In this document: positions 50,976 through 60,872 of the stretch, piece by piece
Numbering within the stretch: the stretch's first letter is position 1
Layout of the letters: each line of letters begins with the position of its first letter
Made by a program: the position numbers and the translations under genes
The notes under the pieces: generated by a model
Database searches by the model: none
Told to the model about the DNA's origin: nothing
What the model saw: the letters and a program-made list of their open reading frames with translations, nothing else
Assembly: GCA_002342585.1 (NCBI GenBank)
Contig: DDQG01000007.1
Location: forward strand, 14,519 to 78,518
Length of the DNA stretch: 64,000 bases
Source of the DNA: Prevotellaceae bacterium UBA2448
GTDB lineage: Bacteria; Bacteroidota; Bacteroidia; Bacteroidales; Bacteroidaceae
Reading direction: 5' to 3'

Positions 50976-52706
50976 CTATTTCTGTTCGTTCATTCTTTCA
51001 CGGGCACTGAGGTTTTCAGTGAAATTCTGAACAAGCTTATTACTGTCTTTCTGCAAGTGCGGAGAGAAGAAAATGAAGATGAGAACACCTACAAGGGCAA
51101 ACATTCCAAGCCAGCTACTCCAAGGCACTGCATAGTCAACGATGTAGCTGACGAATACTGCTGCTATAAACAAGCGCAACACAGAATGAGCTGTAAGTCG
51201 TACGCGCCAACGGGCACCTGCCTCCCACAGTTTATCCACTTCAGGACGGTCAGCTCCTCCGCGCATAAGCATCCAGAGGAACGGAGAACAGAAAATGAGT
51301 GCTGCGAGAGCCAAGACTGTATGCGACCACTCTTCAGACACCAAAGCATTGACAATCGGTTTGCCAAAATGGAGCATGATGGACATGATGGCTATGCAGA
51401 GCACACTGGTGATAAGTGTAGTAAAGACAAAGCGCTTTACATATGCCTTCCAAGTCTGCTGTAACTCGTTTGGCGCCTTGCTGTCCTCTTCGTCGGTGTT
51501 GCGTTCCAGTTTTTCTACCCACTTGGCTGGCAGGATACGAGTAATCAGGTTGTATGTAGGTTCTGCCAGACGAATCATGTAAGGTGTTGTAAAGGTAGTG
51601 AATACCGACACTGCCACTACTATCGGGTAGAGGTAGTCACTGGTAACATGAAGCGAAGTGCCAAGTGTGGCGAGTATGAATGCAAATTCACCTATCTGAG
51701 TGAGCGAGAAGGAACACTGCATAGAAGTCTTCAGCGACTGACCAGAGAGGAGGAATCCTCCTGTACTCAGTATGGTCTGACCTAAGATGACTGCTGCAAT
51801 GATGCTAACAATAGGTACTATGTACTCGATGATGAGGTTTACATCTACCATCATACCTACGGAGACGAAGAAGATGGCTCCGAAGAGGTTTTTCACTGGA
51901 GCTACAAGGTGTTCTATCTGTTCTGCCTCGACGGTCTCTGCGAGGATGCTACCCATTACGAATGCGCCGAAAGCTGCTGAGAATCCAGCATAAGAAGCTG
52001 CGACTACCATTCCGAAGCAGAGCGCCAGAGCTGTGATGAGCAGAGTTTCGTTGTTCATCAGCGGTTTCAGTTTGCGAAGTGCCATAGGGATGAAGTAAAG
52101 TCCTACTGTAAACCAGAGTACAAGGTAAAGTCCAAGTGTTACGATAGATTTAATCATCTGCGAACCTTCGAACTCTTTGCTGACTGCCATAGTGGAGAGC
52201 ATCACCATGAGCACGATGGCGAGGATGTCTTCAAGAATCAGTACGCTCAGCACGAGACTGGCAAAGCGTTCCTTACGCAGTCCCATGTCATCGAAGGCTT
52301 TAAAGATGATAGTAGTCGAGGACATAGCAAGCATACCACCCAGGAAAATGCAGTCCATCTGCTTCCAACCGAAGAGTTCGCCTACACACGCACCTACATA
52401 CATCATACAAAGGATGATGGCGAGGGCGGCAATGATGGGGGCAGCTCCCATCTTCAGTATTTTCTTGAATGAAAATTCGAGTCCGAGTGCAAAGAGAAGG
52501 AAGATAACACCTATCTCACTCCAGATGTGGATGCCGTGTCCGTCAGCAACACTGGGCATGTATGGCATATTGGGAGATGCAAGAAATCCCGCAACGATAT
52601 AACCAAGTACTATTGGTTGTTTAAGAGCCTTGAAAAGGAGTGTCATAACTCCTGCACATATGAGTATTAGTGCAAGGTCACTAATTAATGGTTCAAGATT
52701 TGACAT
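50976..52706 (-). CDS. CPA2 family monovalent cation:proton antiporter (Kef-like membrane domain)
   Basis: 576 residues with about 12 membrane segments in the first 385 residues, including the family motifs LFALGLEFSFKKIL, GGMLAMSSTTIIFKAFDDMG, ILEDILAIVLMVML, SAAFGAFVMGSILAET and LTQIGEFAFILATLG. Instead of an RCK/TrkA nucleotide-binding domain, the C-terminal 150 residues contain three more hydrophobic segments (about 425-445, 455-475, 510-560). It probably exchanges K+ or Na+ for H+ in the inner membrane; the ion is unknown. The lack of RCK means no KefC-like NAD control. The gene follows the barrel-protein gene by 9 nt. Confidence 0.9.
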   Translation of the reverse strand: MSNLEPLISDLALILICAGVMTLLFKALKQPIVLGYIVAGFLASPNMPYMPSVADGHGIHIWSEIGVIFLLFALGLEFSFKKILKMGAAPIIAALAIILCMMYVGACVGELFGWKQMDCIFLGGMLAMSSTTIIFKAFDDMGLRKERFASLVLSVLILEDILAIVLMVMLSTMAVSKEFEGSQMIKSIVTLGLYLVLWFTVGLYFIPMALRKLKPLMNNETLLITALALCFGMVVAASYAGFSAAFGAFVMGSILAETVEAEQIEHLVAPVKNLFGAIFFVSVGMMVDVNLIIEYIVPIVSIIAAVILGQTILSTGGFLLSGQSLKTSMQCSFSLTQIGEFAFILATLGTSLHVTSDYLYPIVVAVSVFTTFTTPYMIRLAEPTYNLITRILPAKWVEKLERNTDEEDSKAPNELQQTWKAYVKRFVFTTLITSVLCIAIMSIMLHFGKPIVNALVSEEWSHTVLALAALIFCSPFLWMLMRGGADRPEVDKLWEAGARWRVRLTAHSVLRLFIAAVFVSYIVDYAVPWSSWLGMFALVGVLIFIFFSPHLQKDSNKLVQNFTENLSARERMNEQK

Positions 52707-52715
52707 AATATTCTG

Positions 52716-53555
52716 TTAGAAAATCTTGTAAGCAACACGAATCTGTAAATTTGGCCATGCCTTCAACCAAGAGATAGCACTACCGATACCTGAGTTTTTA
52801 CCTGAAGTTTTAACCTCTGTATCGTTGTTCAACACTAACTTAGGAGTACCCCAGAACATAAGACCGAAGTCAACAGCAAGGCTGACACGATGCTTCTGAG
52901 CGAGGTGCTGACCGAAACCAATGCCGATATATGGTTTGATAGCATTAGTCTTCATGCGAACATCGATGTTACCACGCTCGTCAGCAGTGAACACATAGTC
53001 GCCGAACTTCAGACCTATAGGGTCGTAGTTAGTGTGGAAAATACGGTTGTAGTCCTCCACTTTCTGATTTGCATCATAGAGGAAGCCAAGACCGCCGTCG
53101 TTGGTATTGCTGAAGTGAAGGAAGTTCTTGCTACCCATGAAAAGACCGGCAGCGAAATAAAAAGGAACGTTCTTAAACGGATGCACCTCTGCCAGTACGT
53201 AGAAATTCCAGAAGTTTGGTTCGATAGCCAGTTCTACCTTATCTACCCTCTGTGCCTGTTTTACAGCATCGTCTTCAACTGTCTGTGAAGGGCCCATATC
53301 AGCTGCTGTATTGATAGCCTTAAACTTGTAATTACCTACGCCCCATCCTGAGAATCCTCCTCTGAGAGTCACTATCTTACAAACTGGCATTGCTGCATCA
53401 ATACCGAAGCCTGTCAATCCTGCGTTCAAGCCAACAGAAAGGTGATTGAAACAGCCGTCTTGAGCATGATACTTATCAACTGTCTGGGCATCAGCTCCAG
53501 CAGCCGCAAACATAATTGCGAAAAGAATTATGATTTTGTGAATATTGTGTTTCAT
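52716..53555 (-). CDS. Predicted outer-membrane beta-barrel protein
   Basis: 279 residues with a signal peptide (about 1-23, ending GADAQ). The remainder alternates amphipathic strands and turns (HLSVGLNAGLTGFGIDAAMP, VTLRGGFSGWGVGNYKF, AIKPYIGIGFGQHL, VSLAVDFGLMFWG) and ends in an aromatic residue (IRVAYKIF), typical of barrel proteins. No specific family recognised. It sits between the PI-PLC-like lipoprotein and the antiporter genes, spaced 19 and 9 nt, so the three probably form one transcript. Confidence 0.7.
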   Translation of the reverse strand: MKHNIHKIIILFAIMFAAAGADAQTVDKYHAQDGCFNHLSVGLNAGLTGFGIDAAMPVCKIVTLRGGFSGWGVGNYKFKAINTAADMGPSQTVEDDAVKQAQRVDKVELAIEPNFWNFYVLAEVHPFKNVPFYFAAGLFMGSKNFLHFSNTNDGGLGFLYDANQKVEDYNRIFHTNYDPIGLKFGDYVFTADERGNIDVRMKTNAIKPYIGIGFGQHLAQKHRVSLAVDFGLMFWGTPKLVLNNDTEVKTSGKNSGIGSAISWLKAWPNLQIRVAYKIF

Positions 53556-53574
53556 ATATTTTATGTCTTAGGAA

Positions 53575-54846
53575 TTATTTGAAGTATGGTTTGTTAGACT
53601 TGATAAGCAGGTTTGTGAGCGACTGGCTCAATGGGTGGAAACCATAAAGGTAGTCACTAGTGTATGGAGTACCACCATTGATGATACAGTGAATGTAGTC
53701 GTGGCAAGCCATATCTATTGGCATGATTCCCACAGTACCTGTATTTTCCTGCAGATTCTTGATAACTAATGGATGTATGATACAAGCGTTAGTGAGGTAT
53801 CCACGTGGAGATACTTCTGTATAAGCAGAACAGTGGTTGATAATCCAAGTGTTGTTACCAGCAGCGATTTCTGTACGAGCATCGTTCATCATGTCGATAA
53901 CAGTCTTCTTCTTGTTCTCCAAACGTACATTCTTGTTAGTCTTGAAGTAGTCTTGAACCCAAAGTTTTGCATCTGGTACAGCTGGAGTAGCCGGTGTAGT
54001 AGATGTATCGTCCTCATTATTCATTTTAAACAAACCACAATCCTTCTGTGCTGTAGGGTCAAGAGCTTCTTTGATGTCAGCATCTTCGTCAGTCCAAGTG
54101 CAATAAACTCCAGGCATGGACATAGTTGAACCTGATTTATCACGCAGGTCGAAGCGGTTCAGCACCAGAATCTTACTACGCATATCACCTACTGTAATAC
54201 CTGGAGTCCATGCTGAGCTAGGAATGAACAGGCTTGCATACTTTGGTTTTGATACTACATCAGCATACAGACCAGCCCAAGTGCTCTGGTTTTCTATACC
54301 GTTGTCGCACTGTATCTTAACAATGAAAAACTCTGAAGGATGGTTGTTCAGGTACTTCTGCATCATATCAAGCGACTCCTCGAAAGTTACGTTGATTTCG
54401 CTGATACCATGAGCCAGACGCAAAATCTTCTTCTTTTTCGGATCTGTCTGTAAAGTGTCAATGCTTACTACAGGACGAAGGTCGAAGAAACGGATACCCA
54501 TTTCCATCTGAGCCTGAAACGTATTCAACTGACTGATTGCAGTAATATTAAAGATGTAGTTCAGTGTTGGCTGGTAGAAGCCCATACCAGTCATAGTGTC
54601 GTGAGTACCTGGAATGCTCAACTGGCACACAGGAGTTTCATCCTTCACCATGCTCAACCATGAAGCTGCAGGAGTAGCCAGGTCGTAAGGATAAGAAATA
54701 CTGTCACGATAACCCTCTGAGAAGAGGTAAGGAGAGTCGAGGGAGGTCTTCTCGTCGTAAGCTTTATTGAAGTCCTCTTCCTCGCAACTGCTTAGTGCTC
54801 CCATAGCCACTACAGCCATGATAGCATACATAAGTTTTCTTTTCAT
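53575..54846 (-). CDS. Phosphatidylinositol-specific phospholipase C-like lipoprotein
   Basis: 423 residues from the ATG at 54846, chosen because it places MKRKLMYAIMAVVAMGALSSC at the start: a lipoprotein signal with lipobox ALSSC. The catalytic X-domain shows both active-site histidines (SIPGTHDTMTG and LRLAHGISEIN), the conserved GIRFFDLRP, and FFIVKIQCDN. The usual bacterial PI-PLC length is about 300; here an extra insert lies near residues 260-310. It would cleave phosphoinositides or GPI-type lipids in a calcium-independent way. Surface exposure is possible but not shown. Genes for a barrel protein and an antiporter follow. Confidence 0.85.
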   Translation of the reverse strand: MKRKLMYAIMAVVAMGALSSCEEEDFNKAYDEKTSLDSPYLFSEGYRDSISYPYDLATPAASWLSMVKDETPVCQLSIPGTHDTMTGMGFYQPTLNYIFNITAISQLNTFQAQMEMGIRFFDLRPVVSIDTLQTDPKKKKILRLAHGISEINVTFEESLDMMQKYLNNHPSEFFIVKIQCDNGIENQSTWAGLYADVVSKPKYASLFIPSSAWTPGITVGDMRSKILVLNRFDLRDKSGSTMSMPGVYCTWTDEDADIKEALDPTAQKDCGLFKMNNEDDTSTTPATPAVPDAKLWVQDYFKTNKNVRLENKKKTVIDMMNDARTEIAAGNNTWIINHCSAYTEVSPRGYLTNACIIHPLVIKNLQENTGTVGIMPIDMACHDYIHCIINGGTPYTSDYLYGFHPLSQSLTNLLIKSNKPYFK

Positions 54847-54907
54847 AAATTCTTTATACATTATTAATTAATCTTAAAATAGAATTTGTTTTATTCGAAT
54901 TGACGGG

Positions 54908-54915
54908 CAAATATA
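54908..54915 (-). promoter_or_regulatory. -7 box (TATATTTG) of the PI-PLC unit
   Basis: TATATTTG on the minus strand, 61 nt before the lipoprotein start, in an A/T-rich region. Confidence 0.65.
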
Positions 54916-54977
54916 AATGTTTTTTTACAAATTACCTATATTTCTATAATATTTTTTTGCAACTCACCTGTCTATTG

Positions 54978-56624
54978 TCAATTCCCCTTAAACACTTCTT
55001 CTCCATCGACAATAGTAGCAACAACGTTTGCCTTTGCTACCTTCTCAATGTCGTCGTGCAGGAAATCACAGTCGAATACTGTCATGTTGGCAATCTTATC
55101 GACCTCGATAGAACCCAGACGATGCTCCTGATGGAACTGACGTGCAACATTGATGGTCATAGCACGCAGCGACTGTTCGCGGGAGATAGCTTCCTTGGTA
55201 TTGCGTGGAGAGGTGGTGACGCCATCTAATACTCCCTCCGGATAGGTACGCGTTTCTGCAGAATAGAAGCTGAGTTTGATGTCCAACAGCGGTGAAACGG
55301 GATAGTCAGAGTGGAATACTACGTTTGCTCCTGCATCATAGAATGACTTGATAGGATATGCCTGATCTGCCAATTCCTTACCTACATATGTTATTTCCTG
55401 CTCATAAACACCCGGAACAGCTGGTGACCACAATGGAGGAACTGCTGCTACAGAACCAGTTTCTGCCATGCGACGGACATCCTCGTCGGTTACGAAGTGG
55501 AGGTGAGCCAGAACGTTACGTTGATCTTTATTGCCAGTAAATTTTTCGGCATCTGCGATACAACCTAACATATAATGTGTGGCACCACCACCCTCAGAGT
55601 GAACATGAACGGACATACCTTCCTTGTCAGCCTCTGCAATCAACTGCACCATCTTGTCATGGTCGTTGAAGCGTTCTGCACCGTGATAGCCAGGAGTGTC
55701 GAGGTAATCCTGGTTCTGCCAGCCTGTATGCGCCTCGGTAACACCGTCAAGGAATGCCTTGGCACCGACGATATGGAAATACTCACCACTCATCTCAGCA
55801 CGCAGAGCAGCAATGCGGGAAATCTCTGTCTTTGCATCGGAATTATCTGTCACATACATCCATGCATAGGTGCGCAACTTCAGCTTGCCTTCTTCCTGAA
55901 GCTCATAGTATGCCTTAGGAGCAATGCGATGTATAACATCCGCACCAGCATCACCAACGGTTGTATAACCTTTGCTGAACGCAATCTCCTGCCAAGCGAG
56001 CAGATAATCCTTGACGTCTCTCACTGTAGTAGGCAACTTCGGTACGATTTCGAACAAAGGACCTTCGCAGATATAGCCGTCAGGTTCACCGTTCTTATCT
56101 ACGTGAACCAGGTCATAACCCCATTTCTTGGCATACTCAGCGTCAACACCTGCCCATTCCATCGCCTTTGTATTGAGCAGCATAGAGTGTCCGCCGCCTG
56201 TCTGCATGAAGACCGGCTTGTCAGAACAAATCTCGTCCAAAAAAGACTTGTCAACGTATTCTTCATTTTCAACCCAACCGGCAGCAACGTAGAAATCACG
56301 CTGCGGATTCTTCTCAATGAATTCCTTGATAATCTCGCGATATTTCGGGTAGTTTGTAAGACCTGCTGCCATGAGGTTAGCCTGTCCGATAGCACGTTCT
56401 CCGGCAAAGCTGCCGTGGCAGTGACTTTCGATGAAACCTGGGTAGATGTAGTTGTCACCATAATCCAGAATCTTGGCGTCAGCACCGGCAAGTTTCTTTG
56501 CCTCCTCTGCGCTACCAATGTATGAAAATACACCATTCTTCACTACTGCCGCCTTGGCAAAAGGTCTTTTTTCATCAACTGTAATGATGTTGCCGAGAAT
56601 AACTGTCTGTTTCATATTACTCAA
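54978..56624 (-). CDS. YtcJ-like metal-dependent amidohydrolase (first copy)
   Basis: 548 residues, no signal peptide. N-terminal composite domain with GDNYIYPGFIESHCHGSF (HxH metal site), then a TIM barrel with HVHSEGGG, LAHLHFVTDEDV and FHSDYPVSPLLD (metal Asp). The C-terminal strand region reads GSIEVDKIANMTVFDCDFL, as in the amidohydrolase 3/YtcJ branch. It would hydrolyse an amide or related bond; substrate unknown. It is the last gene of a five-gene hydrolase cluster and overlaps the preceding esterase gene by 8 nt. It is related to, but clearly diverged from, the amidohydrolase at 57.6-59.3 kb. Confidence 0.85.
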   Translation of the reverse strand: MSNMKQTVILGNIITVDEKRPFAKAAVVKNGVFSYIGSAEEAKKLAGADAKILDYGDNYIYPGFIESHCHGSFAGERAIGQANLMAAGLTNYPKYREIIKEFIEKNPQRDFYVAAGWVENEEYVDKSFLDEICSDKPVFMQTGGGHSMLLNTKAMEWAGVDAEYAKKWGYDLVHVDKNGEPDGYICEGPLFEIVPKLPTTVRDVKDYLLAWQEIAFSKGYTTVGDAGADVIHRIAPKAYYELQEEGKLKLRTYAWMYVTDNSDAKTEISRIAALRAEMSGEYFHIVGAKAFLDGVTEAHTGWQNQDYLDTPGYHGAERFNDHDKMVQLIAEADKEGMSVHVHSEGGGATHYMLGCIADAEKFTGNKDQRNVLAHLHFVTDEDVRRMAETGSVAAVPPLWSPAVPGVYEQEITYVGKELADQAYPIKSFYDAGANVVFHSDYPVSPLLDIKLSFYSAETRTYPEGVLDGVTTSPRNTKEAISREQSLRAMTINVARQFHQEHRLGSIEVDKIANMTVFDCDFLHDDIEKVAKANVVATIVDGEEVFKGN

Positions 56625-57627
56625 GATTATACTTCATTAATAACTCTCTGAAAGCTTTTGCTTCATCTGACTCTTTTACATCTTTTTCAGCTCCAAGCAT
56701 CCGAGCCGTCGCATGGTCTCTCAGTTCAAAGAACCTGTGTGCCTGAGGAGTCCAATACAAGTACTCATAAGCATGGGGAACTCCAGGCTCAACATAGAGC
56801 TCCGTGAAAATACCGGCCTCCATAAGCTTCTGAGCATAACTCATGTCTTCATCACAGAAAAGATCTAGGCTACCGACAATCATGAAAGTCTCAGGCAATC
56901 CCTTCAGCTGCTCAACGGTTGCCACTGCCGGTGAGAAATAGATCATTTCCTCATCGGTAAGCTTTTTGTCCTGGCCTTCAATCAGTTTTCCCCATCCAAA
57001 GACGTTGTTCTCCTTTGTCCATACACAATGCCCGGCATATTCATTCTTGTAAATATCCTTTTCACCGCCGGTACGGTAGTCCAGCATGGGATAGATGAGC
57101 ACCTGGCCCTTCAGGGGAACCTTTCCTTTGTCCTTGTTATAGAGACCCAGACGTGCGGCTAGTCCGCCACCGGCGCTTTCTCCCTCAATGACAATATTAT
57201 CCGGATCCACATTCAATTCATCCGCATGCTCATATGCATAAAGAAGTCCTGCATATACTTGCTCCAACTCCATGGGATATTTATAAGAAGGATCCAGAGA
57301 AAGCGTGTAGTCAGGAGCAATCACCGTAGCACCGCTCCCATCTGCTATGCCCTGTATTTTGGGCTCATCCATGCTCACATTGCCAAAATGATAGCCACCG
57401 CCGTGAATGAAATAGACAAGGGGCGTTTTCTCACCCGCTTTGTAACCTGATGGACGGAAAACCCACAAGTTTATCTTCTCATTCCCTACGGCAATGGTCA
57501 GTTTTTTGGCGTTTTGGGGCTCTTTCCCCTCTACGCCCAAATCAACATTTGATGTCCCTACAGGTACCGTGATACCGTCAATCAGTTCATATCCTCTTGC
57601 AAGGAGATTTGCGCTTTTCGTTTTCAT
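56617..57627 (-). CDS. HSL-type alpha/beta hydrolase (esterase/lipase)
   Basis: 336 residues, no signal peptide. It has the HSL-family oxyanion motif VYFIHGGGYHFGNVS, the nucleophile motif IEGESAGGGLAARL, a catalytic Asp near SLDLFCDED and a His in PGVPHAYEYL. It hydrolyses small esters in the cytosol; natural substrate unknown. It overlaps the downstream amidohydrolase by 8 nt and lies 16 nt after the other one, so the cluster is an operon. Confidence 0.9.
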   Translation of the reverse strand: MKTKSANLLARGYELIDGITVPVGTSNVDLGVEGKEPQNAKKLTIAVGNEKINLWVFRPSGYKAGEKTPLVYFIHGGGYHFGNVSMDEPKIQGIADGSGATVIAPDYTLSLDPSYKYPMELEQVYAGLLYAYEHADELNVDPDNIVIEGESAGGGLAARLGLYNKDKGKVPLKGQVLIYPMLDYRTGGEKDIYKNEYAGHCVWTKENNVFGWGKLIEGQDKKLTDEEMIYFSPAVATVEQLKGLPETFMIVGSLDLFCDEDMSYAQKLMEAGIFTELYVEPGVPHAYEYLYWTPQAHRFFELRDHATARMLGAEKDVKESDEAKAFRELLMKYNLE

Positions 57628-57643
57628 ATATTCATTTTCTTTT

Positions 57644-59308
57644 TTAAATCATTTTCTTCCCGTCAATATACACTTCACTCGGCATGTTGTGGCTAAAGCC
57701 TTCATGCTCTGCCGTCAGCAGGTCGTTGTCGAATACTAGGAAGTCTGCATCCTTGCCTGCCTCGATAGAACCCTTAGAGGCTTCGATGCCGAGCTGCTTG
57801 GCTCCGTTGATGGTATATCCCAGCATCATTTCCTCTATGTTCATCTTCTCTTTGGGAGAAGGGTATGCAGCAACGACTCTGGTCCTTTCAGGGGCTTTCG
57901 CCTTTTCGTTGATATTTCGCGTCATGCCGACTTCCATACCAAGATAGGGACTCCAGGTCAGGAAATCACCATAGATGATGTTATCGCTTGAGAATGTCAC
58001 ATTGGCACCTGTGTTCCACATCGTCTTGCTGCGGTACATCTTATTCGCACGCTCCTCACCCAGCAGACTGCGCCATATCTCAAATGGATTGCCACCCGTA
58101 CATCCGGCATGCCACCAAGGCGTGTAATTGGCTGTAACGCCCAGCTTCGCAAAGCGGTCCATATCTGCGTCATCTTGGATTTCAAGATGTGCACAAGTCA
58201 CCTTCACACGGAAATTTTCGCCAAGTTCCTTCTTGGCCTGCTCCACACCGTCGAGTACCGTGCGGGACGAGCGCTCGCCTACGGTATGTGCATGGAAGTC
58301 CAGTCCAGCCTCGTTGAGCAACTTCATCACCTCTGCCATCTCCTCCTTGCTGTAGGTGGTACCACCTCTCTTGTTGGTATCTACGTATGGCGTCACCTGG
58401 GCAGCCGTCTCGATTCTCAAGGTACCATCCATGAATACCTTAAAGGTATGCACATTCAGGTGCTCGCTGTCGAACTTCTGGCGGAAACGCTTCACGTCCT
58501 CCACCACTTCCTTCGTCTTCTGGGGATTGGTAAGCGCAATGCTTCCGTCGATATAAACTGGCAGCTTGCCTTGTTTGTCCAGTTCGTACAAACGTTCATA
58601 GATTCGCTCGTGGAGTGCCTCGCCCTCAGGAAAACCTGCGTCGAAGACAACGGTTACACCAGCCTTTACAGAATAATCTATCCAACGCATCAGCTCTGCG
58701 TCAATCTGCTCATCTGTCACAGTCAAGTCATCGAAGAGCATGTGCCAACCCGACGACTCGAATGCATTTCCTGTCACATGGCCGTCTTTACGTACATAAT
58801 AACTCAGCTCGGGCACGCGATCGGGTGTCTCGTCGGTAATGCCATGCCTGTCGAGCACCTTGGAGTTCACCCAGACGCTATGGCCTTCGCCTTCCAGTAT
58901 CAGGACTTCGGCATCGGAACAGATGGCATCCAGATCTTCCTTGACGATGTCATCCCCATTCAGGTATTTACGCTCCAGTATAAATCTATGACGTTTCAAA
59001 CCTGGATTGTTCTTGATACTTTGCGCCATAAAGTCCAGGGCTTCCTTTTTGCTGGCGCAAAAAATGTATTCCCCCGGATCCATATAGGCGAATCCGATGC
59101 TTGTGGTCACATGCACATGGCTGTCGATAATACCCGGCATGATGAATTTCCCGCCCATATCAGTTACTTCTCCCTCATAGGCTGAAAGTCCTGCTTCATC
59201 ACCTACATACACAAACTTACCATCCTTAACTGCCAGAGCAGTTGCCTGCAGCTGGTTCTTGTTCGAAGTGAAAATCTTCGCGTTTTTTATTATCTTATCT
59301 ACTTTCAT
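57644..59308 (-). CDS. YtcJ-like metal-dependent amidohydrolase (second copy)
   Basis: 554 residues, no signal peptide. GKFIMPGIIDSHVHVTTS gives the HxH metal site. Further metal and active-site segments are FHAHTVGERSSRTV, CAHLEIQDDADMDRFAK and FSSDNIIYGDFL. The C-terminal strand region reads GSIEAGKDADFLVFDNDLL. This belongs to the amidohydrolase 3/YtcJ group. The substrate is unknown; the pairing with several esterases suggests stepwise breakdown of a compound with ester and amide bonds. It lies third in the five-gene minus-strand cluster. Confidence 0.85.
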   Translation of the reverse strand: MKVDKIIKNAKIFTSNKNQLQATALAVKDGKFVYVGDEAGLSAYEGEVTDMGGKFIMPGIIDSHVHVTTSIGFAYMDPGEYIFCASKKEALDFMAQSIKNNPGLKRHRFILERKYLNGDDIVKEDLDAICSDAEVLILEGEGHSVWVNSKVLDRHGITDETPDRVPELSYYVRKDGHVTGNAFESSGWHMLFDDLTVTDEQIDAELMRWIDYSVKAGVTVVFDAGFPEGEALHERIYERLYELDKQGKLPVYIDGSIALTNPQKTKEVVEDVKRFRQKFDSEHLNVHTFKVFMDGTLRIETAAQVTPYVDTNKRGGTTYSKEEMAEVMKLLNEAGLDFHAHTVGERSSRTVLDGVEQAKKELGENFRVKVTCAHLEIQDDADMDRFAKLGVTANYTPWWHAGCTGGNPFEIWRSLLGEERANKMYRSKTMWNTGANVTFSSDNIIYGDFLTWSPYLGMEVGMTRNINEKAKAPERTRVVAAYPSPKEKMNIEEMMLGYTINGAKQLGIEASKGSIEAGKDADFLVFDNDLLTAEHEGFSHNMPSEVYIDGKKMI

Positions 59309-59346
59309 ATTGTTTTTCTTTTTAAATGAACGTTATGATGAACCCA

Positions 59347-60849
59347 TCAGAGCATGTAATACTTGGTTAGGAAGTATGTCTTCTCCCAATCCACAATCTT
59401 TACTTCGGATTCCTTTGCAGAATGGATGTCGAACTCGTCAAACACCATGACCTTCTTGTCTTTCAGGTCATAGAGTGGCCATTCTGGTGACGGGCAACCG
59501 GTCCTTGCAAACTGGACCCACATCTGACGCATAGCCTTTGAGAAGGCGGGGTCATAGGGTCTTCCATCAACAAATTCTGGATGAGCGAAGACGATTGGCA
59601 CTTCTTCAAAATGTGCACTCTTGCGGATCGGGTCTGAAGACTCCACCCTATAGAAATAGGTGTAGGACTTACCGCCGCCTATGGCCTGGCTCTCCGCCAG
59701 CTTTATGGAGCCGTCGATAAACCAGCTATGGCTGAAAAGACGGCTGTCCGGCTCCCAGTCCTCTACGGCCCCTTCCTTGCAGTAGCTTTCGATCTTCGCT
59801 TTCTCCTCATCTGAGAGCAGATGGGCGTACTTCTTCGTCTTGCGGTTTGCGGCCCATACCTTGAAGTTTTCCACTTGCCAATCCGCCACGAAGCAGTTCA
59901 TCTCATCCTTGTTGCAACCCTGCAGGAAGGTGATATCCTTAGCCACGCCGTTTTCATATTCCTTCCAGGGTTCCAGGGGCAGGATGCGTCCGTCGCGCTC
60001 GGGGAAAAGGCGCAGGGTAACCGATTCGGCTGCAGCAGCGATAAGCTCATCGGCCGAGAACTTCATCATGTCAGCGACAGTCTTGCAGCCAAGGGCCTCA
60101 ATAAAATCATTCGCTGCCTCGATAGCTTCTTCCCGGGAATTGGTCTGGCAGGGGGCGCCGCTCTGAGCGATAACCTTCTTGAAGTTCTGCTGCGAGCCCT
60201 TGATAAGAGGCTGCATCGTCACACTTCCTGCGCCGGCCGATTCACCCCAGATGGTCACGTTGCCGGGGTCTCCGCCAAAGGCTGCGATGTTCTCATGAAC
60301 CCACTTCAGCGCCACATTCTGGTCCAGCAGTCCAAGGTTCTGAGAGTCAGGATAATCCTTGCCGTCCGGGAGGTGCGACAGGTGGAGGAAGCCAAGGGGT
60401 CCAAGCCTGTACTGGACGGTAACAAAGATCACATCCGGATTCTCTTTTGCCAGGTTAGCACAGTCAAACAGCTCGATATTTGTTCCTCCAGCAGCAAAAG
60501 CACCGCCATGAATCCACACCATGACTGGTTTCTTCTTCCCCGGCTCATCATCCGACCGCCATACGTTCAGATACAGACAGTCTTCACCCTGATACGGAAT
60601 GACTGATTTGTCCTGGCAGGAGGCTTTGGGAAAATAATAGGCCTCATATACACCATCGTCAGGCGTAACATCTACGGGTGCTTTCCAACGCAGGTTACCA
60701 ACAGGTTGTTGCCCTACGAATGGAATGCCCTTGAAGGAAATTATGTTCTCTGCCTTCGTGCCGACGAAGGTTCCGTTAATACACTTTACGGCCAAAGACT
60801 TGTCGTAATTGCCGTCAGTAATCTTCTTGTTTTCCATGTACTGTTCCAT
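59347..60849 (-). CDS. Type-B carboxylesterase (paralogue 1)
   Basis: 500 residues, no signal peptide. It shows the type-B carboxylesterase pattern: FKGIPFVGQQPVGNLRWKAP, GEDCLYLNVW, oxyanion MVWIHGGAFAAGG, NIAAFGGDPGNVTIWGESAG (catalytic Ser), a Glu region near PERDGRILP, and His in SAHFEEVPIVF. It hydrolyses carboxylic esters. It is closely related along its whole length to the gene just upstream (shared KWPLYDLKDK-type end and TKYYML terminus), so the pair arose by duplication. Much of it is visibly more G+C-rich than the surrounding core genes. Confidence 0.9.
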   Translation of the reverse strand: MEQYMENKKITDGNYDKSLAVKCINGTFVGTKAENIISFKGIPFVGQQPVGNLRWKAPVDVTPDDGVYEAYYFPKASCQDKSVIPYQGEDCLYLNVWRSDDEPGKKKPVMVWIHGGAFAAGGTNIELFDCANLAKENPDVIFVTVQYRLGPLGFLHLSHLPDGKDYPDSQNLGLLDQNVALKWVHENIAAFGGDPGNVTIWGESAGAGSVTMQPLIKGSQQNFKKVIAQSGAPCQTNSREEAIEAANDFIEALGCKTVADMMKFSADELIAAAAESVTLRLFPERDGRILPLEPWKEYENGVAKDITFLQGCNKDEMNCFVADWQVENFKVWAANRKTKKYAHLLSDEEKAKIESYCKEGAVEDWEPDSRLFSHSWFIDGSIKLAESQAIGGGKSYTYFYRVESSDPIRKSAHFEEVPIVFAHPEFVDGRPYDPAFSKAMRQMWVQFARTGCPSPEWPLYDLKDKKVMVFDEFDIHSAKESEVKIVDWEKTYFLTKYYML

Positions 60850-60872
60850 AGTGTTTATTTAAATATTATCAG

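Noticed and set aside
55575..56525. 316-residue open frame on the plus strand
   Set aside because: Antisense shadow of the other amidohydrolase gene with no recognisable domain.
58109..59185. 358-residue open frame on the plus strand
   Set aside because: It lies antisense inside a well-supported amidohydrolase gene, is rich in His/Cys/Leu as shadows are, and has no promoter or motif.
59821..60606. 261-residue open frame on the plus strand
   Set aside because: Antisense shadow of carboxylesterase paralogue 1.
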